NCBI RefSeq assembly: GCF_010548305.1
Contig: NZ_JAAGLV010000008.1
Location: forward strand, 296,967 to 360,966
DNA length: 64,000 nt
Direction: 5' to 3'
Source of the DNA: Streptomyces sp. SID13031
Lineage (GTDB): Bacteria; Actinomycetota; Actinomycetes; Propionibacteriales; Kribbellaceae
Shown: piece after piece, positions 44,596-54,618 of the stretch
How positions within the stretch are numbered: the first letter of the stretch is position 1
How the letters are laid out: each line of letters starts with the position of its first letter
The notes under the pieces: model-generated
The model's input: only the letters and a program-made list of their open reading frames with translations
Database searches by the model: none
What the model was told of the DNA's origin: nothing
Position numbers and translations under genes: made by a program

Positions 44596-44871
44596 ATGAT
44601 CGTCCGGATCATGGGCGAAGGTCAGTACAAGCTGGCCGACGAGAAGCTCGACGAGCTGAATGCGGTCGACACCGACCTGGAGAAGGCCGTCTCGGCCAAC
44701 GACGAGGACGGTTTCAAGGCCGCCTTCGCCGCGCTGCTGGACTTCGTCCGGGCCGGCGACCAGGTGCCGAACGACGAGCTACACGACTCGGACGCGATCC
44801 TGCCGCCGAGCGACAGCACCTTCGCCGAGATGCGCGAACTGATCAGCGGAGACGGCCTGATCGCCGGCTGA
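44596..44871 (+). CDS. PspA-associated protein (PspAA domain)
   Basis: A 91-residue acidic protein (MIVRIMGEGQYKLADEKLDE, C-terminus ISGDGLIAG) that starts directly after the pspA stop. Its length, composition and position match the PspAA partner described for archaeal and actinobacterial PspA systems. It probably binds PspA and modulates its assembly. Confidence 0.85.
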   Translation: MIVRIMGEGQYKLADEKLDELNAVDTDLEKAVSANDEDGFKAAFAALLDFVRAGDQVPNDELHDSDAILPPSDSTFAEMRELISGDGLIAG

Positions 44872-44894
44872 CCTCTGCTTGCTCACCCCTTCAG

Positions 44895-44928
44895 GTTCCG
44901 CGGGGCCGCTTCGGCGGTCCCGCGGAAC
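44895..44928 (+). terminator. Terminator with UUCG loop after pspAA
   Basis: GTTCCGCGGGGCCGC (44895-44909) pairs with 44914-44928, 15 bp including one G-T pair, closed by a stable TTCG tetraloop. It lacks a long T-run, as is usual in high-GC actinobacteria. Confidence 0.75.
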
Positions 44929-45121
44929 TGCTGTGAATACCCTCTGCGTAACGCTTCCCAACACTCCGTAGTTACTACTGTCGGACCTGCTTTGCGCGTA
45001 GTACCCTCGGTGAACTGCCGTCGACGGGACGGTGTACTTCACGGCGTAACGCGACTGGGTCCACTGGAGATTGTGAAGAGTGTGACTCAAACCGCGGCCG
45101 GTTCACCGGGGGGTGACTAGG
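44929..45121. other. Leader region of the polysaccharide operon
   Basis: A non-coding spacer of about 190 bases containing AT-richer patches (for example CCGTAGTTACTACTG) but no riboswitch or hairpin I can name. It presumably carries the promoter of the polysaccharide genes that follow. Confidence 0.4.
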
Positions 45122-46723
45122 GTGACGGATCATGCCGTCATGGGGGAATCCGCGTCTGAAACAGGCGCGATCATAGCTACAGGCCTGTCGTCGACAGGCC
45201 TGCCATCAGCGACATTGCAGACGACGGTCGCGCCGGCCGAGTACTTCGATCGCCGCCGGCCGGTCTGGGTGGTACCGGATTCGGTGCCCGCGATCGTGCC
45301 GCGGTCGGCGCGGCTGACCGAGCCGCAATGGGTCGCGGTCTATCGCTGGGCAGCGCTCGGGGGCGACCTGCTCGCGGCCGTGATCGGCGTCTCGATCGCC
45401 CTGCTGACCAGGTTCGGTTACCAGGTCGGCGGTGCCTATCTGGTCTTCGGCAGCCTGCTGCCACTGGCCTGGGTCGCCGCGGTGGCGATGTCGAAGGGCT
45501 ACGAGCCACGCTTCTTCGGCGCCGGACCGGACGAGTTCCGCTCGATCCTGCGCTCGGGCGCCGGGCTGACCGCCGTCGTCGCGATCGTGTCGTACGCGAC
45601 CAAGAGCGAGATCGCGCGCGGTTTCGTCGTGCTGGCGATCCCGGCCACGGTGCTGCTCGCGCTACTGCTCAGGTACGGCCTGCGCCGTGACCTGAGCCGC
45701 CACCGGTACCGCGGCCGCTGCATGCGTCGCGTGCTGGTCGTCGGCCGCAACGGCCAGGCATCGACCTTGAGCGAACACCTCGAGAAGCGTCCCTCGGACG
45801 GCTTCCGCGTGGTCGCGACCTGTCGCCCCCGTGGCGACGGCCGGCCGCACCGCGAGCACGACGCCTTGCTGCTCGGCCCGGACGAGCTGGACGAGGCGGA
45901 CATCATGGCCGCCGTCGACCGGCACGCCGTGGACGTCGTGGCCGTCGCGTCCGACCCGGATCTCGCCGGTCAGTCGCTGCGGCGGCTGTCCTGGGCGCTG
46001 GAGCAGCGCGGCGTCGAGCTGATCGTGTCGCCGGGCATCATCGAGGTCGCGGGTCCGCGGATCTCGGTCCGTCCGGTCGCCGGCCTGTCCCTGCTGCACC
46101 TGGAGCGCCCGTCGGTCAGCGGCGGCCCGCACCTGCTGAAGGGTGTCTTCGACCGGGTCGTCGCGCTGATCCTGGTGACGGTGCTGTCGCCGCTGCTGCT
46201 CGGCCTGGCCGTCGCGGTCCGGTTGAGCAGCAAGGGACCGGTGCTGTTCAAGCAGCGCCGGGTCGGCCGCTCGGGTGAAGACTTCTCGATGCTGAAGTTC
46301 CGCAGCATGTTCGTCGACGCCGAGCAGCGGCTGGGTGACCTGCACGCGCTCAGCGACGGCAACGGGATGCTGTTCAAGATGCGCGACGATCCGCGCGTCA
46401 CCAGCCTCGGCCGGGTGCTGCGCAGGTTCTCGCTGGACGAGCTGCCGCAGCTGTTCAACGTGCTGCGGGGTGAGATGTCCCTGGTCGGCCCGCGCCCGCC
46501 GCTGCCGCAGGAAGTCGCCCTGTACGCCGCCGACGACACCCGCCGGATGCTGGTGAAGCCCGGACTGACCGGGCTCTGGCAGGTGAGCGGCCGCAGCGAC
46601 CTGTCCTGGGAAGAGTCGGTCGTGCTCGACCTGCGCTACGTGGACAACTGGTCGATGACGCTGGACCTGCTGATCCTGTGGAAGACGGCCCGCGCGGTGA
46701 TCCGCGGGTCTGGTGCCTACTGA
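45122..46723 (+). CDS. Polyprenyl-phosphate sugar-1-phosphate transferase (WbaP/CpsE type)
   Basis: Priming enzyme that puts the first sugar phosphate onto undecaprenyl phosphate for surface polysaccharide. N-terminal part has about four to five membrane helices, then a CoA-like/Rossmann region (RRVLVVGRNGQASTLSEHL). The C-terminal catalytic domain is typical: KGPVLFKQRRVGRSGEDFSM, then KFRSMFVDAEQ, RRFSLDELPQLFNVLRGEMS and VGPRPPLP. The start is uncertain. GTG 45122, nine bases after a GGGGGG, is preferred over GTG 45113; ATG 45140 is possible. Its stop overlaps the fcl start. Confidence 0.92.
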   Translation: MTDHAVMGESASETGAIIATGLSSTGLPSATLQTTVAPAEYFDRRRPVWVVPDSVPAIVPRSARLTEPQWVAVYRWAALGGDLLAAVIGVSIALLTRFGYQVGGAYLVFGSLLPLAWVAAVAMSKGYEPRFFGAGPDEFRSILRSGAGLTAVVAIVSYATKSEIARGFVVLAIPATVLLALLLRYGLRRDLSRHRYRGRCMRRVLVVGRNGQASTLSEHLEKRPSDGFRVVATCRPRGDGRPHREHDALLLGPDELDEADIMAAVDRHAVDVVAVASDPDLAGQSLRRLSWALEQRGVELIVSPGIIEVAGPRISVRPVAGLSLLHLERPSVSGGPHLLKGVFDRVVALILVTVLSPLLLGLAVAVRLSSKGPVLFKQRRVGRSGEDFSMLKFRSMFVDAEQRLGDLHALSDGNGMLFKMRDDPRVTSLGRVLRRFSLDELPQLFNVLRGEMSLVGPRPPLPQEVALYAADDTRRMLVKPGLTGLWQVSGRSDLSWEESVVLDLRYVDNWSMTLDLLILWKTARAVIRGSGAY

Positions 46724-47700
46724 TGGGGGACAGAGTGACGGGTGCCGACCAAGGAGGCCGGCTCGACCGGAACGCCCGCGTGTACGTCGCGGGACATCGC
46801 GGCCTGGTCGGCTCGGCCATCTGGCGCAAGCTCGAGTCCGAGGGCTTCACCGATCTGATCGGTGCGACCTCCTCGGAGGTTGACCTGCGCGACCGCGACC
46901 AGACCTTCGCGTACTTCGCCGAGCACCGCCCGCAGGTGGTGATCGACGCGGCGGCCAAGGTCGGCGGGATCCTGGCCAACCGCGACCACCCGACCGAGTT
47001 CCTCAGCGACAACCTGCGGATCCAGGTCAACCTGATGGACGCGGCCCTCGAAGTACGGGTGCCGCGGTTGCTGTTCCTCGGGTCGTCCTGCATCTACCCG
47101 AAGTTCGCCGAGCAGCCGATCAAGGAGTCGAGCCTGCTCACCGGTGAGCTGGAGCCGACCAACGACGCGTACGCGATCGCCAAGATCGCCGGCATCATGC
47201 AGGTCCAGGCGGTCCGCCGCCAGCACGGGCTGCGCTGGATCTCGGCGATGCCCACCAACCTGTACGGGCCGAACGACAACTTCGACCTGACCAGCTCACA
47301 CGTGATGCCGGCGCTCATCCGCCGGTTCCATGACGCGCAGCAGGGCAACGCCGAAGAGGTCGTCCTGTGGGGGACGGGGACGCCCAAGCGGGAGTTCCTG
47401 CATGTGGACGACCTGGCCGACGCTAGCCTGCACCTGCTGGAGCACTACGACGAGCCGGGCCCGATCAACGTCGGCGTCGGCACCGACGTGACGATCCGCG
47501 AGCTCGCCGGGATCATCGCCAAGGTGGTCGGTTATGAAGGTGCGATCGGCACCGATCCGTCGAAACCGGACGGCACACCGCGCAAGCTGCTCGACGTGAG
47601 CAAGCTGGGCGCCCTGGGCTGGAAGCCCGGTATCGACCTCGAGGAGGGCGTGGCCAGTGTCTACGCCTGGTACCTCGCCAACGGGAGGGAAGACCGATGA
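46723..47700 (+). CDS. fcl: GDP-L-fucose synthase
   Basis: A 325-residue NADPH-dependent epimerase-reductase that converts the Gmd product into GDP-L-fucose. The dinucleotide motif is [10 protein letters not shown], the catalytic region [16 protein letters not shown], and the Tyr-Lys pair [10 protein letters not shown]. The segment [12 protein letters not shown] is characteristic of Fcl. ATG 46723 overlaps the upstream TGA; GTG 46735 is an alternative. It ends in an ATGA overlap with gmd. Confidence 0.94.
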   Translation: MGDRVTGADQGGRLDRNARVYVAGHRGLVGSAIWRKLESEGFTDLIGATSSEVDLRDRDQTFAYFAEHRPQVVIDAAAKVGGILANRDHPTEFLSDNLRIQVNLMDAALEVRVPRLLFLGSSCIYPKFAEQPIKESSLLTGELEPTNDAYAIAKIAGIMQVQAVRRQHGLRWISAMPTNLYGPNDNFDLTSSHVMPALIRRFHDAQQGNAEEVVLWGTGTPKREFLHVDDLADASLHLLEHYDEPGPINVGVGTDVTIRELAGIIAKVVGYEGAIGTDPSKPDGTPRKLLDVSKLGALGWKPGIDLEEGVASVYAWYLANGREDR

Positions 47701-48725
47701 CCACTGGGGGCCATCAGCCGGAGCACGCAGCCGAAGGTACTGCGAAGAAGGCTCTGATCACCGGAATCACCGGTCAGGACGGTTCGTACCTGGCCGAGTT
47801 GCTGCTCAGCAAGGGCTACGAGGTGCACGGCCTGATCCGTCGTGCGAGCACGTTCAACACACACCGGATCGACCACCTCTACACGGATCCGCACGAGCAG
47901 GACAAGCGCCTGTTCCTGCACTACGGCGACCTGACCGACGGCTCGCGCCTCGTCACGCTGCTCGCCTCGATCCAGCCCGACGAGGTCTACCACCTGGCCG
48001 CGCAGAGCCACGTCCGGGTCAGTTTCGACGAGCCGGAGTACACCGGTGACACCACCGGGATGGGCACCACCCGGTTGCTCGAGGCGATCCGGATGATCGG
48101 GCTGAACTGCCGCTTCTACCAGGCGAGCAGCTCGGAGATGTTCGGCGCGACGCCGCCGCCGCAGAACGAGGAGACCCCGTTCTACCCGCGCTCGCCGTAC
48201 GGCGCGGCGAAGCTTTACAGCTACTGGATGACCCGCAACTACCGCGAGGCGTACGACCTGTTCGCGGTGAACGGGATCCTGTTCAACCACGAGAGCCCGC
48301 GCCGGGGCGAGACGTTCGTGACGCGCAAGATCACCCGGGCGGTCGCGCGGATCAAGCTCGGCCAGGAGAAGCGGCTGTACCTGGGCAACCTGGACGCCTG
48401 CCGCGACTGGGGCTACGCACCGGAGTACGTCGAGGGCATGTGGCGGATGCTGCAGCACGACCAGCCGAACGACTACGTGGTCGCCACCGGTACGTCGTAC
48501 TCGGTCCGTGACTTCGTCCAGCTGGCCTTCGAGCACGCGGGGATGGACTGGAACGACTTCGTCGACTACGACCAGCGCTACGAGCGGCCGACCGAGGTCG
48601 ACTCGTTGATCGGCGACGCGTCGAAGGCGCACGCCGAGCTGGGCTGGAAGGCCCAGGTGCACGTGCCGGAGCTCGTCCGCATCATGGTGGACGCCGATCT
48701 CGCCGCCCTGACCCGCGAGGAATGA
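47697..48725 (+). CDS. gmd: GDP-mannose 4,6-dehydratase
   Basis: A 342-residue NADP-dependent dehydratase producing GDP-4-keto-6-deoxymannose. Motifs: [45 protein letters not shown] (catalytic Tyr-Lys), [16 protein letters not shown] and [14 protein letters not shown]. Paired with Fcl it makes GDP-L-fucose, so the surface polysaccharide probably contains fucose or a derived 6-deoxyhexose. It overlaps fcl. Confidence 0.96.
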   Translation: MTTGGHQPEHAAEGTAKKALITGITGQDGSYLAELLLSKGYEVHGLIRRASTFNTHRIDHLYTDPHEQDKRLFLHYGDLTDGSRLVTLLASIQPDEVYHLAAQSHVRVSFDEPEYTGDTTGMGTTRLLEAIRMIGLNCRFYQASSSEMFGATPPPQNEETPFYPRSPYGAAKLYSYWMTRNYREAYDLFAVNGILFNHESPRRGETFVTRKITRAVARIKLGQEKRLYLGNLDACRDWGYAPEYVEGMWRMLQHDQPNDYVVATGTSYSVRDFVQLAFEHAGMDWNDFVDYDQRYERPTEVDSLIGDASKAHAELGWKAQVHVPELVRIMVDADLAALTREE

Positions 48726-48728
48726 CCG

Positions 48729-49499
48729 ATGACCGCTGAGACGACACAGGACCGCGTCGACGTACTGGGCATCCATGTCAGCGTCACCGACATGGAGCAC
48801 ACGGTCGGCACGTTCGCTCGCTGGATTGATGATGGCGAGCGGCACCTGGTCTGCGTCTCGGACATGAACGCGCTGCTGCACGCCCGCGCGGACGACCAGC
48901 TCACGAAGGTCTACAACACGTCCGGGATGACACTGCCCGACGGTATGCCGCTCGTCTGGGCGGGTAAGAAGGCCGGGTTCGACCGGATGGCCCGGGTCTG
49001 CGGGCCCGACCTGATCGAGCGCGTGATGGCGGAGGCCGAGCACCGCGGCTGGTCGCAGTACTTCTACGGTGGTGCCGACGGTGTCGCCGAGCAGCTGCGG
49101 GACACGTTCACCGCAAGGCATCCGGGGCTGAAGGTGGCGGGGGTCTACTCGCCGCCGTACCGGGCGCTCACCGCGGAAGAGGACCAAGAGATCGTCGACC
49201 GGCTGAACGAGGCCGGCCCGGACATCATCTGGGTCGGGCTCGGCGCGCCGAAGCAGGAGCGCTGGATGGCCGAGCACCGCGACCGGCTGGATGCTGCGAT
49301 CCTGATCGGCGTCGGAGCGGCGTTCGACTTTCATACCGGCCGCCTCGACCGGGCGCCGCACTGGATGCAGCGGGCCGGCCTCGAGTGGAGCTACCGGCTG
49401 TACAAGGAGCCGCGCCGGCTCTGGCGTCGCTACGTCCTGGGGATCCCTCGTTTTGGGATCGGCATCCTTCGTCAGCCTCCGAAACCGGTCTCTTCTTGA
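48729..49499 (+). CDS. WecG/TagA/CpsF family glycosyltransferase (GT26)
   Basis: A 256-residue enzyme transferring a sugar to a lipid-linked intermediate. Family motifs: LPDGMPLVWAGK, then RVCGPDLIERVM, YFYGGADGVAE, DIIWVGLGAPKQERWM and GVGAAFDFHTG. ATG 48729 has GAGGAA upstream. The TGA overlaps the TTG start of the flippase. It is the only classical glycosyltransferase in the locus as seen here. Confidence 0.93.
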   Translation: MTAETTQDRVDVLGIHVSVTDMEHTVGTFARWIDDGERHLVCVSDMNALLHARADDQLTKVYNTSGMTLPDGMPLVWAGKKAGFDRMARVCGPDLIERVMAEAEHRGWSQYFYGGADGVAEQLRDTFTARHPGLKVAGVYSPPYRALTAEEDQEIVDRLNEAGPDIIWVGLGAPKQERWMAEHRDRLDAAILIGVGAAFDFHTGRLDRAPHWMQRAGLEWSYRLYKEPRRLWRRYVLGIPRFGIGILRQPPKPVSS

Positions 49500-50758
49500 A
49501 GCTGTCACGACTGGCCGGTCCGGCCGGCCGGGCGAGCTGGGGGCTTGCCGATCAGGCGCTGTCGAGCCTGAGCAACCTGGCTGTCGGCGTTCTTGTTGCC
49601 CGCAGCGGCACCGTGGCCGACTTCGGTATCTACGCGCTCGCCTTCGGTGGCTACACGATCGCCCTGAACGTCTCCCGGGCGGTGGCCACCGAGCCGCTGT
49701 CCGTCAGGCACTCCGGCGACCGGAGCCCAGCCTGGGAGCGAGCAGTCCGGGCCAGTACGGCGACAGCGCTGTTCGCCGGCCTCATGGGCATGGTCGTCGG
49801 CCTGGCGATCGCCCTGTTCCCTGGAGTGCCCTCCAAGGGCGTCCTGCTGGCGTTCGCGCTCACGTTGCCCGGGCTGCTGCTGCAGGATGCCTGGCGCTGG
49901 GCCTTCTTCGTCGTGGGCGAGGGGCAGAAGGCGTTCTTGAACGACCTCATCTGGCTGCTGGGGATGGGGGCGATCTTCGGCGGGCTCTACCTGACTGACT
50001 CGGCCACTGCCTTCACCCTGACACTGGGCTGGGGTCTGGGGGCCGTGATCGCCGCAGTGGCCGGGCGGTTCCAGGCAGGCGTGGCGCCACGTCGCCAGTT
50101 GATCAAGGAGTGGCTGCTCACCCACCGCGACCTCACTCCGAAGTACGTCGGGGAGATGCTGGCCGTGAGCGGCACGATCCAGGTCTACATGCTGGGGATC
50201 ACCGTGGCCGCGGGACTGGTCGCGACGGCGGGTATCCGCGGTGCGCAGGTCCTGCTGGGCCCGGTGAACGTGCTCAACCAGGGGATCCGGATGATCGCGG
50301 TGCCGGAGGCCGCACGGGCTCTGAAGCACTCGTACCGGCGTCTGTGGCTCGTGGGCCTGGCGATCTCGCTAGGAGTCGGTGCTGGTGCCCTGGCCTGGGG
50401 CGCTGTCTTCCTGCTGCTGCCTGAGGCCGTGGGGGAGTACCTGCTCGGCCCTGGCGTGTGGGCTCAGGCCAGGACCGTGCTGGTGCCGGTGATCCTGCTA
50501 CAGGCGCTAGGAGCGTCCAATGCGGGCGCCTTCGCCATCCTGCGTGCTCTGACCGCCGCTACCCGGGGCCTGCGGGTCAGGCTGATCTCCTCGATCATCC
50601 TGATCACCACAGGCGTCGGGGGAGCCTTCCTGGAGGGCCCCAAGGGTGCTGCTTGGGGCCTCGCAGTCGCCTCCTTCTGCACTCTGCTGCTGTGGTGGCA
50701 CGAAGCCCATCGCGCCATCGCAGCCCACAGAGCAAATCCACCGGTTACTTCACCGTGA
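49496..50758 (+). CDS. Polysaccharide flippase (Wzx/MATE-like)
   Basis: A 420-residue membrane protein with about twelve helices, first half ASWGLADQALSSLSNLAVGV and FGIYALAFGGYTIAL, resembling the polysaccharide transporter (Wzx) group of the MOP superfamily. It would flip lipid-linked repeat units across the membrane. The start is TTG 49496 by overlap with wecG; no better codon is close. Its last 14 bases overlap the stop of the convergent propeller gene. Confidence 0.8.
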   Translation: MKLSRLAGPAGRASWGLADQALSSLSNLAVGVLVARSGTVADFGIYALAFGGYTIALNVSRAVATEPLSVRHSGDRSPAWERAVRASTATALFAGLMGMVVGLAIALFPGVPSKGVLLAFALTLPGLLLQDAWRWAFFVVGEGQKAFLNDLIWLLGMGAIFGGLYLTDSATAFTLTLGWGLGAVIAAVAGRFQAGVAPRRQLIKEWLLTHRDLTPKYVGEMLAVSGTIQVYMLGITVAAGLVATAGIRGAQVLLGPVNVLNQGIRMIAVPEAARALKHSYRRLWLVGLAISLGVGAGALAWGAVFLLLPEAVGEYLLGPGVWAQARTVLVPVILLQALGASNAGAFAILRALTAATRGLRVRLISSIILITTGVGGAFLEGPKGAAWGLAVASFCTLLLWWHEAHRAIAAHRANPPVTSP

Positions 50759-52247
50759 TGCTGGCGAATCCGCCTCGTACTGTGTTGTTGCCGTCGTAGA
50801 CCTCGATCCGGTACTGCTGTGAGGTCCCGGACGGGGCCGTGGTGTCGGTCAGCGTCACGTTCGGGCGGCTCCAGAAGGTGGAGTTCGCCGTCGTGCTGGC
50901 GACGACCGTGTTGGAGTTACTCCGCAGCAGCCGGTAGGTCAGGGTGATGTCGTCCTTGTCCAGCGACGTCTGCACGGTCGCCTTCACCTGGCCGGTCGTA
51001 GTACTGGACAGCGTCGGCAGGACCGGGCCTAGCGGCGCAGCACCCGCACCCAGGTTGGTGAAGCGCGTCAGGCCCTGCTGGCCGGCACCGTTGACCGTGG
51101 TGAAGTCGCCGCCGACCCACAGGTCCGAGCCGCCGGTCGCCGAGACGAGCGGGCCGACCTCGGTGGGCGGGCCTGCGTTGGTGTTCGGGAACCAGGGGCC
51201 GAGGGCGCCTGTCGCCGGGTTCTGCAGGAGCAGGAAGTGAGCTCCGCTGCCGTCCGGGAAAGCGCCCGGGCAGCTGTGCGCGTGTGAGCCCTTGAAGAGC
51301 CAGCCGTTGACCATCGTGATCGTCTCGGTGGCGCCGAGGCAGGTGTTCTTCCAGACCAGGTTGCCGGTGGCGATGTTCGCCGCCCAGGTCCCGTCGAAGC
51401 AGCCGCCGCCGTCACCGGCGTTGGAGAAGTACACGACGCCGCCGCTGGTCTCGATGTCCTTGACCCGGGTCGTGCAGCCCGGCTTCGGCACCGGTACGGC
51501 GGACGACGCCGCGAATGGCAGCAGCGCACCGGTCGAGTTGTTCACGCTCGCCACGGCCCAATGGGCCACGCCGCCGACCTTGGCGAAGGTGCCGCCGAGG
51601 TAGACCTTGGAGTTGTCGTCAGCCGCGTCGATCGCGTAGACATCCGCGTCGGCGTTCGGGTTCCACGGCAGCAGGGTGCCGTCGACCGTGCTGATCGCCG
51701 CGGCCCGGTTGCGGGCGACGTTGTTGACCAGGCCGAACGAGCCGCCGAAGTACAGGCTGGTTCCGCCGACGGCGAGCGTCTTGACCCGGTAGGAGACGTT
51801 CGGCTTGATGTTCGGCAGCAGGGCTCCGGTGGTCGCGTCGAAGGCGGCGATCCGGTTGCGGACCTGGCCGTCGACGCGGGTGAAGTCGCCGCCGATGTAG
51901 ATCTTGGAGCCGTCGGGCGAGGCGACGATCGACCAGACGAGGTTGTTCACGTCGTGGTTGAAGCCGGTGTCGAGCGCGCCGGTGGTCTGGTTGAACGCCG
52001 CCAGGTACGTCCGGACGGTCTGGCTGGTGCCGGGCGCGGCGCCTGGTGGGCGGACCCGGGTGAACCGGCCGCCGACGAACGCCTTGCCCTTCGCCACCGC
52101 GAGACCGAGCACACTGGCGTCGGTCTGCCAGGCGGAGCCCGCCACGGCGGTCAGTGAAGCCCCTGTACCGGGCGCCGGCAGCGCGGGCACGATGGCCAGC
52201 GCAAGACCGGCCGCGCCGAGCGCGGCAGTCATCCTTCGTAAACGCAT
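50745..52247 (-). CDS. Secreted seven-repeat beta-propeller protein, copy 1 (no LamG)
   Basis: A 500-residue exported protein, one of four tandem paralogues. A signal peptide (1 to about 30) is followed by seven related repeats with the delta-60/Rax2-like pattern xVGGxF...G...N.AAFD..TG.L (about residues 40-395), predicting a seven-bladed propeller. Fixed cysteines appear in CTTRVKDIETSG, GDGGGCFDGTWA, NTCLGATET and GSHAHSC, probably two disulfides. A C-terminal Ig/Fn3-like domain of about 90 residues ends at VK. GGGGGGAATCAC precedes ATG 52247. Function unknown; a surface or matrix protein is likely from its place in a polysaccharide locus. Confidence 0.85.
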   Translation of the reverse strand: MRLRRMTAALGAAGLALAIVPALPAPGTGASLTAVAGSAWQTDASVLGLAVAKGKAFVGGRFTRVRPPGAAPGTSQTVRTYLAAFNQTTGALDTGFNHDVNNLVWSIVASPDGSKIYIGGDFTRVDGQVRNRIAAFDATTGALLPNIKPNVSYRVKTLAVGGTSLYFGGSFGLVNNVARNRAAAISTVDGTLLPWNPNADADVYAIDAADDNSKVYLGGTFAKVGGVAHWAVASVNNSTGALLPFAASSAVPVPKPGCTTRVKDIETSGGVVYFSNAGDGGGCFDGTWAANIATGNLVWKNTCLGATETITMVNGWLFKGSHAHSCPGAFPDGSGAHFLLLQNPATGALGPWFPNTNAGPPTEVGPLVSATGGSDLWVGGDFTTVNGAGQQGLTRFTNLGAGAAPLGPVLPTLSSTTTGQVKATVQTSLDKDDITLTYRLLRSNSNTVVASTTANSTFWSRPNVTLTDTTAPSGTSQQYRIEVYDGNNTVRGGFASITVK

Positions 52248-52295
52248 GTGATTCCCCCCTGGTAACGCCGGACCCCTCCGGCACTACTTGTACGT

Positions 52296-52356
52296 CCGGT
52301 AACCCCTTACCGGTTGGCTCGAGCGGTGGGGTCTGCCTCAAGAGGCAGGCCCCACC
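52296..52356 (-). terminator. Hairpins between propeller copies 2 and 1
   Basis: GGTGGGGTCTGCCT (52325-52338) pairs with 52343-52356 (14 bp, one G-T pair, CAAG loop), just after the copy 2 stop. A second hairpin, CCGGTAA (52296-52302) with TTACCGG (52307-52313), follows. They may limit read-through from copy 2 to copy 1. Confidence 0.6.
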
Positions 52357-52364
52357 CCCCTTAT

Positions 52365-54554
52365 CTACCGCGCTTCGTAATGCGTTACGACCTGGTCGGC
52401 CCCGAGTGCGACCGGGTAGACGGCCACCTCGTCGACCGTGCCGTTGATACCGGCGCTGGACGGGCCGTTCGGCCAGCCGCCCAGGTTGTCGGCGCCGATC
52501 CGCCAGTAGCCCGTGTAGCTCTCGGCGGCGGCGGTGTTCTGGGTGCCCAGCAGGACACCGTCCAGGTAGAACTTCTGCGAGCCCGGCGAGAACGTGCCCA
52601 CGACGTGGTGCCACTGGCCGTCGTTGGTGCCCGGTGCCGAGCTGATCGTCCGGGTCGAGCCGTCGTAGATGCCGAAGACGACGGCTCCGTCGTTCTGCAG
52701 GTAGATGTGCCGGTCGTACTGGCTGCTCGTCCCGTTCGAACTGTTGCCGAAGCCGACGAGCTTGCCGCCGCCGTTCGAGCTGGTCTTGTACCAGGCCTCG
52801 ACGCTGAAGTTCTGCGGCTGGCTGACGACGGTCTGCCCGATCATCCGGCCCGAACCATCGAAGTCGCCGGCGGTGTTGCCACCACTGGTCAGTACGCCGG
52901 GCGTGCCCAGCGTGATGCCGGAGTACGGGCCGGTGTTGCCCTGGCCGGACGAGTCGGTCGCGTTGGCCGTCCCATTGGCCTCCCCGAGCCGCCAGTACGC
53001 CGTCGGGCCGTCCGCCATCACCTGCTGGTCGTACGGGGCGTCCACACTGGCCACTGTTACCGCTACCGAGTAGTCACCGCGCAAGGTGCTGTTCCCGTCG
53101 GTCACCTCGATCCGGTAGACCTGCGAGGAGCCCGGGGTCAGCCCGGTGTCGGTGAAGGACAGCCAGGGCCGGTTCCAGAACCTCGAGTCCGCCGTGTACG
53201 TCGCAACGACGGTGTTGCTGAAGCTGCGGAGTACCCGGTAGGTCAGCGTGATGTCGTCGTTGTCGACGACGGTCTGGAAGTTCACCTTGACCTGGCCAGC
53301 CTTGTAGCTGACCGGAATCACCTTGGCGGGCTTGGTCGGAGCCGCACCCGGTCCCGTGTTCGTGAACCGGGCGAGACCCTGCTGCCCGGCGCCGTTCACC
53401 GTGGTGAAGTCGCCGCCGACCCAGAGGTCAGAGCCGCCCGTCGCGGACGCCAGCGGCCCCACGGCGGTGGGGGAGCCGGTGTTGGTGTTCGGGAACCACG
53501 GACCGAGCTCGCCGGTGTCGAGGTTCTGGGTCAGCAGGAACCGGCCAGCACCCTGCGGGAAGCCGTTGCCGCCCTGGTAGCTGCAGTCGTGGGCGTGCGA
53601 CCCCTTGTAGAGCCAGCCGTTCACGACGGTCACCGTCTCGGTCGCGCCGAGGCAGTTGTTCTTCCAGATCAAGTTGCCAGAGGCAACATCTGCCGCCCAG
53701 GTGCCGTCGAAGCAGCCGCCGCCGTCACCGGCGTTGGCGAAGTACACCCGGTCGCCGCTGGTTTCGATGTCCTTGACCCGCGAGGTGCAGCCCGGGTTCG
53801 GCGCCGGTACGGCGCTGGCCGCCGGGAACGCCTGCAGTGACCCGTCCGTCGGGTCCAGGCTGGCCACCGCCCACTGCGGCGTACCGTTGATCGCCGCGAA
53901 CGTGCCGCCGACGTACACCTTGGTGCCGTCGTCGGCGGCGTCGATCGCGTAGACGTCGTTGTCCGCCTGGGGAGCCCAGGGGAGCAGTGCGGCCGTGCTC
54001 GTGGTGACCGCCGCCAGGCGCGGCCGGGCGACGTTGTTGACCAGCCCGAACGAGCCACCCAGGTAGACCGTGCTGCCGGAGACGGCGAGCGCCTTGACCC
54101 GGTACGAGACCGACGGCTTCCAATTGGAGACGAGGGCGCCGGTGGCGGTGTCGAACGCGGCGGCCCGGTTGCGGGTCTGGCCGTCGACGTTGGTGAAGTC
54201 GCCACCGACGAAGACCCGGGAGCCGTCGGCCGAGACCGCGACGGCCCAGACCATTCCGTTCAGGGTGTGGTTGAACCCGGTGTCCAATGCCCCGGTGCTC
54301 TGGTTGAACGCGGCCAGATAGGTCCGCGCCGTCTCGCTGGTGCCGGCTGCCGCCCCCGGTGGCCGGACCGTGGTGAAACGTCCCCCGACGTACGCCTTGC
54401 CGTTCGCCACCGCGAGTCCTTGCACGCTGGCGTTGGTCTGCCACGCCGGGCTCGGAAGAGCCGACAGCGAAGCTCCGATGCCCTGCGCGGGTGCTGGTGA
54501 CAGCAAAGCTGCCACCAGCAGACCGCCCAGCGCGAATACCCCCAACTTCTTCAC
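52365..54554 (-). CDS. Secreted beta-propeller protein, copy 2, with C-terminal LamG domain
   Basis: A 729-residue paralogue: signal peptide (KKLGVFALGGLLVAALLS), seven propeller repeats with the same cysteine pattern (CTSRVKDIETSG, GDGGGCFDGTWA, NNCLGATET, GSHAHDC), an Fn3-like module and then a LamG/concanavalin-like domain of about 210 residues that begins near ADGPTAYWRLGEANG and includes FSVEAWYKTSSNGGGK, WHHVVGTFSPG and VDEVAVYPVAL. GTG 54554 with GAGGGGGG before it is preferred to the longer frame start at 54587. LamG domains commonly bind glycans, which fits the polysaccharide neighbourhood. Confidence 0.87.
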   Translation of the reverse strand: MKKLGVFALGGLLVAALLSPAPAQGIGASLSALPSPAWQTNASVQGLAVANGKAYVGGRFTTVRPPGAAAGTSETARTYLAAFNQSTGALDTGFNHTLNGMVWAVAVSADGSRVFVGGDFTNVDGQTRNRAAAFDTATGALVSNWKPSVSYRVKALAVSGSTVYLGGSFGLVNNVARPRLAAVTTSTAALLPWAPQADNDVYAIDAADDGTKVYVGGTFAAINGTPQWAVASLDPTDGSLQAFPAASAVPAPNPGCTSRVKDIETSGDRVYFANAGDGGGCFDGTWAADVASGNLIWKNNCLGATETVTVVNGWLYKGSHAHDCSYQGGNGFPQGAGRFLLTQNLDTGELGPWFPNTNTGSPTAVGPLASATGGSDLWVGGDFTTVNGAGQQGLARFTNTGPGAAPTKPAKVIPVSYKAGQVKVNFQTVVDNDDITLTYRVLRSFSNTVVATYTADSRFWNRPWLSFTDTGLTPGSSQVYRIEVTDGNSTLRGDYSVAVTVASVDAPYDQQVMADGPTAYWRLGEANGTANATDSSGQGNTGPYSGITLGTPGVLTSGGNTAGDFDGSGRMIGQTVVSQPQNFSVEAWYKTSSNGGGKLVGFGNSSNGTSSQYDRHIYLQNDGAVVFGIYDGSTRTISSAPGTNDGQWHHVVGTFSPGSQKFYLDGVLLGTQNTAAAESYTGYWRIGADNLGGWPNGPSSAGINGTVDEVAVYPVALGADQVVTHYEAR

Positions 54555-54618
54555 AACATCCCCCCTCAAGGATGTCCTCCGCGCCACGTGGTGCGGCGAG
54601 GAGGTCAGACAGCCCCCG

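Noticed and set aside
47661..49508. A 615-codon minus-strand open frame opposite gmd and the WecG-type gene
   Set aside because: Antisense to two well-recognised enzymes.
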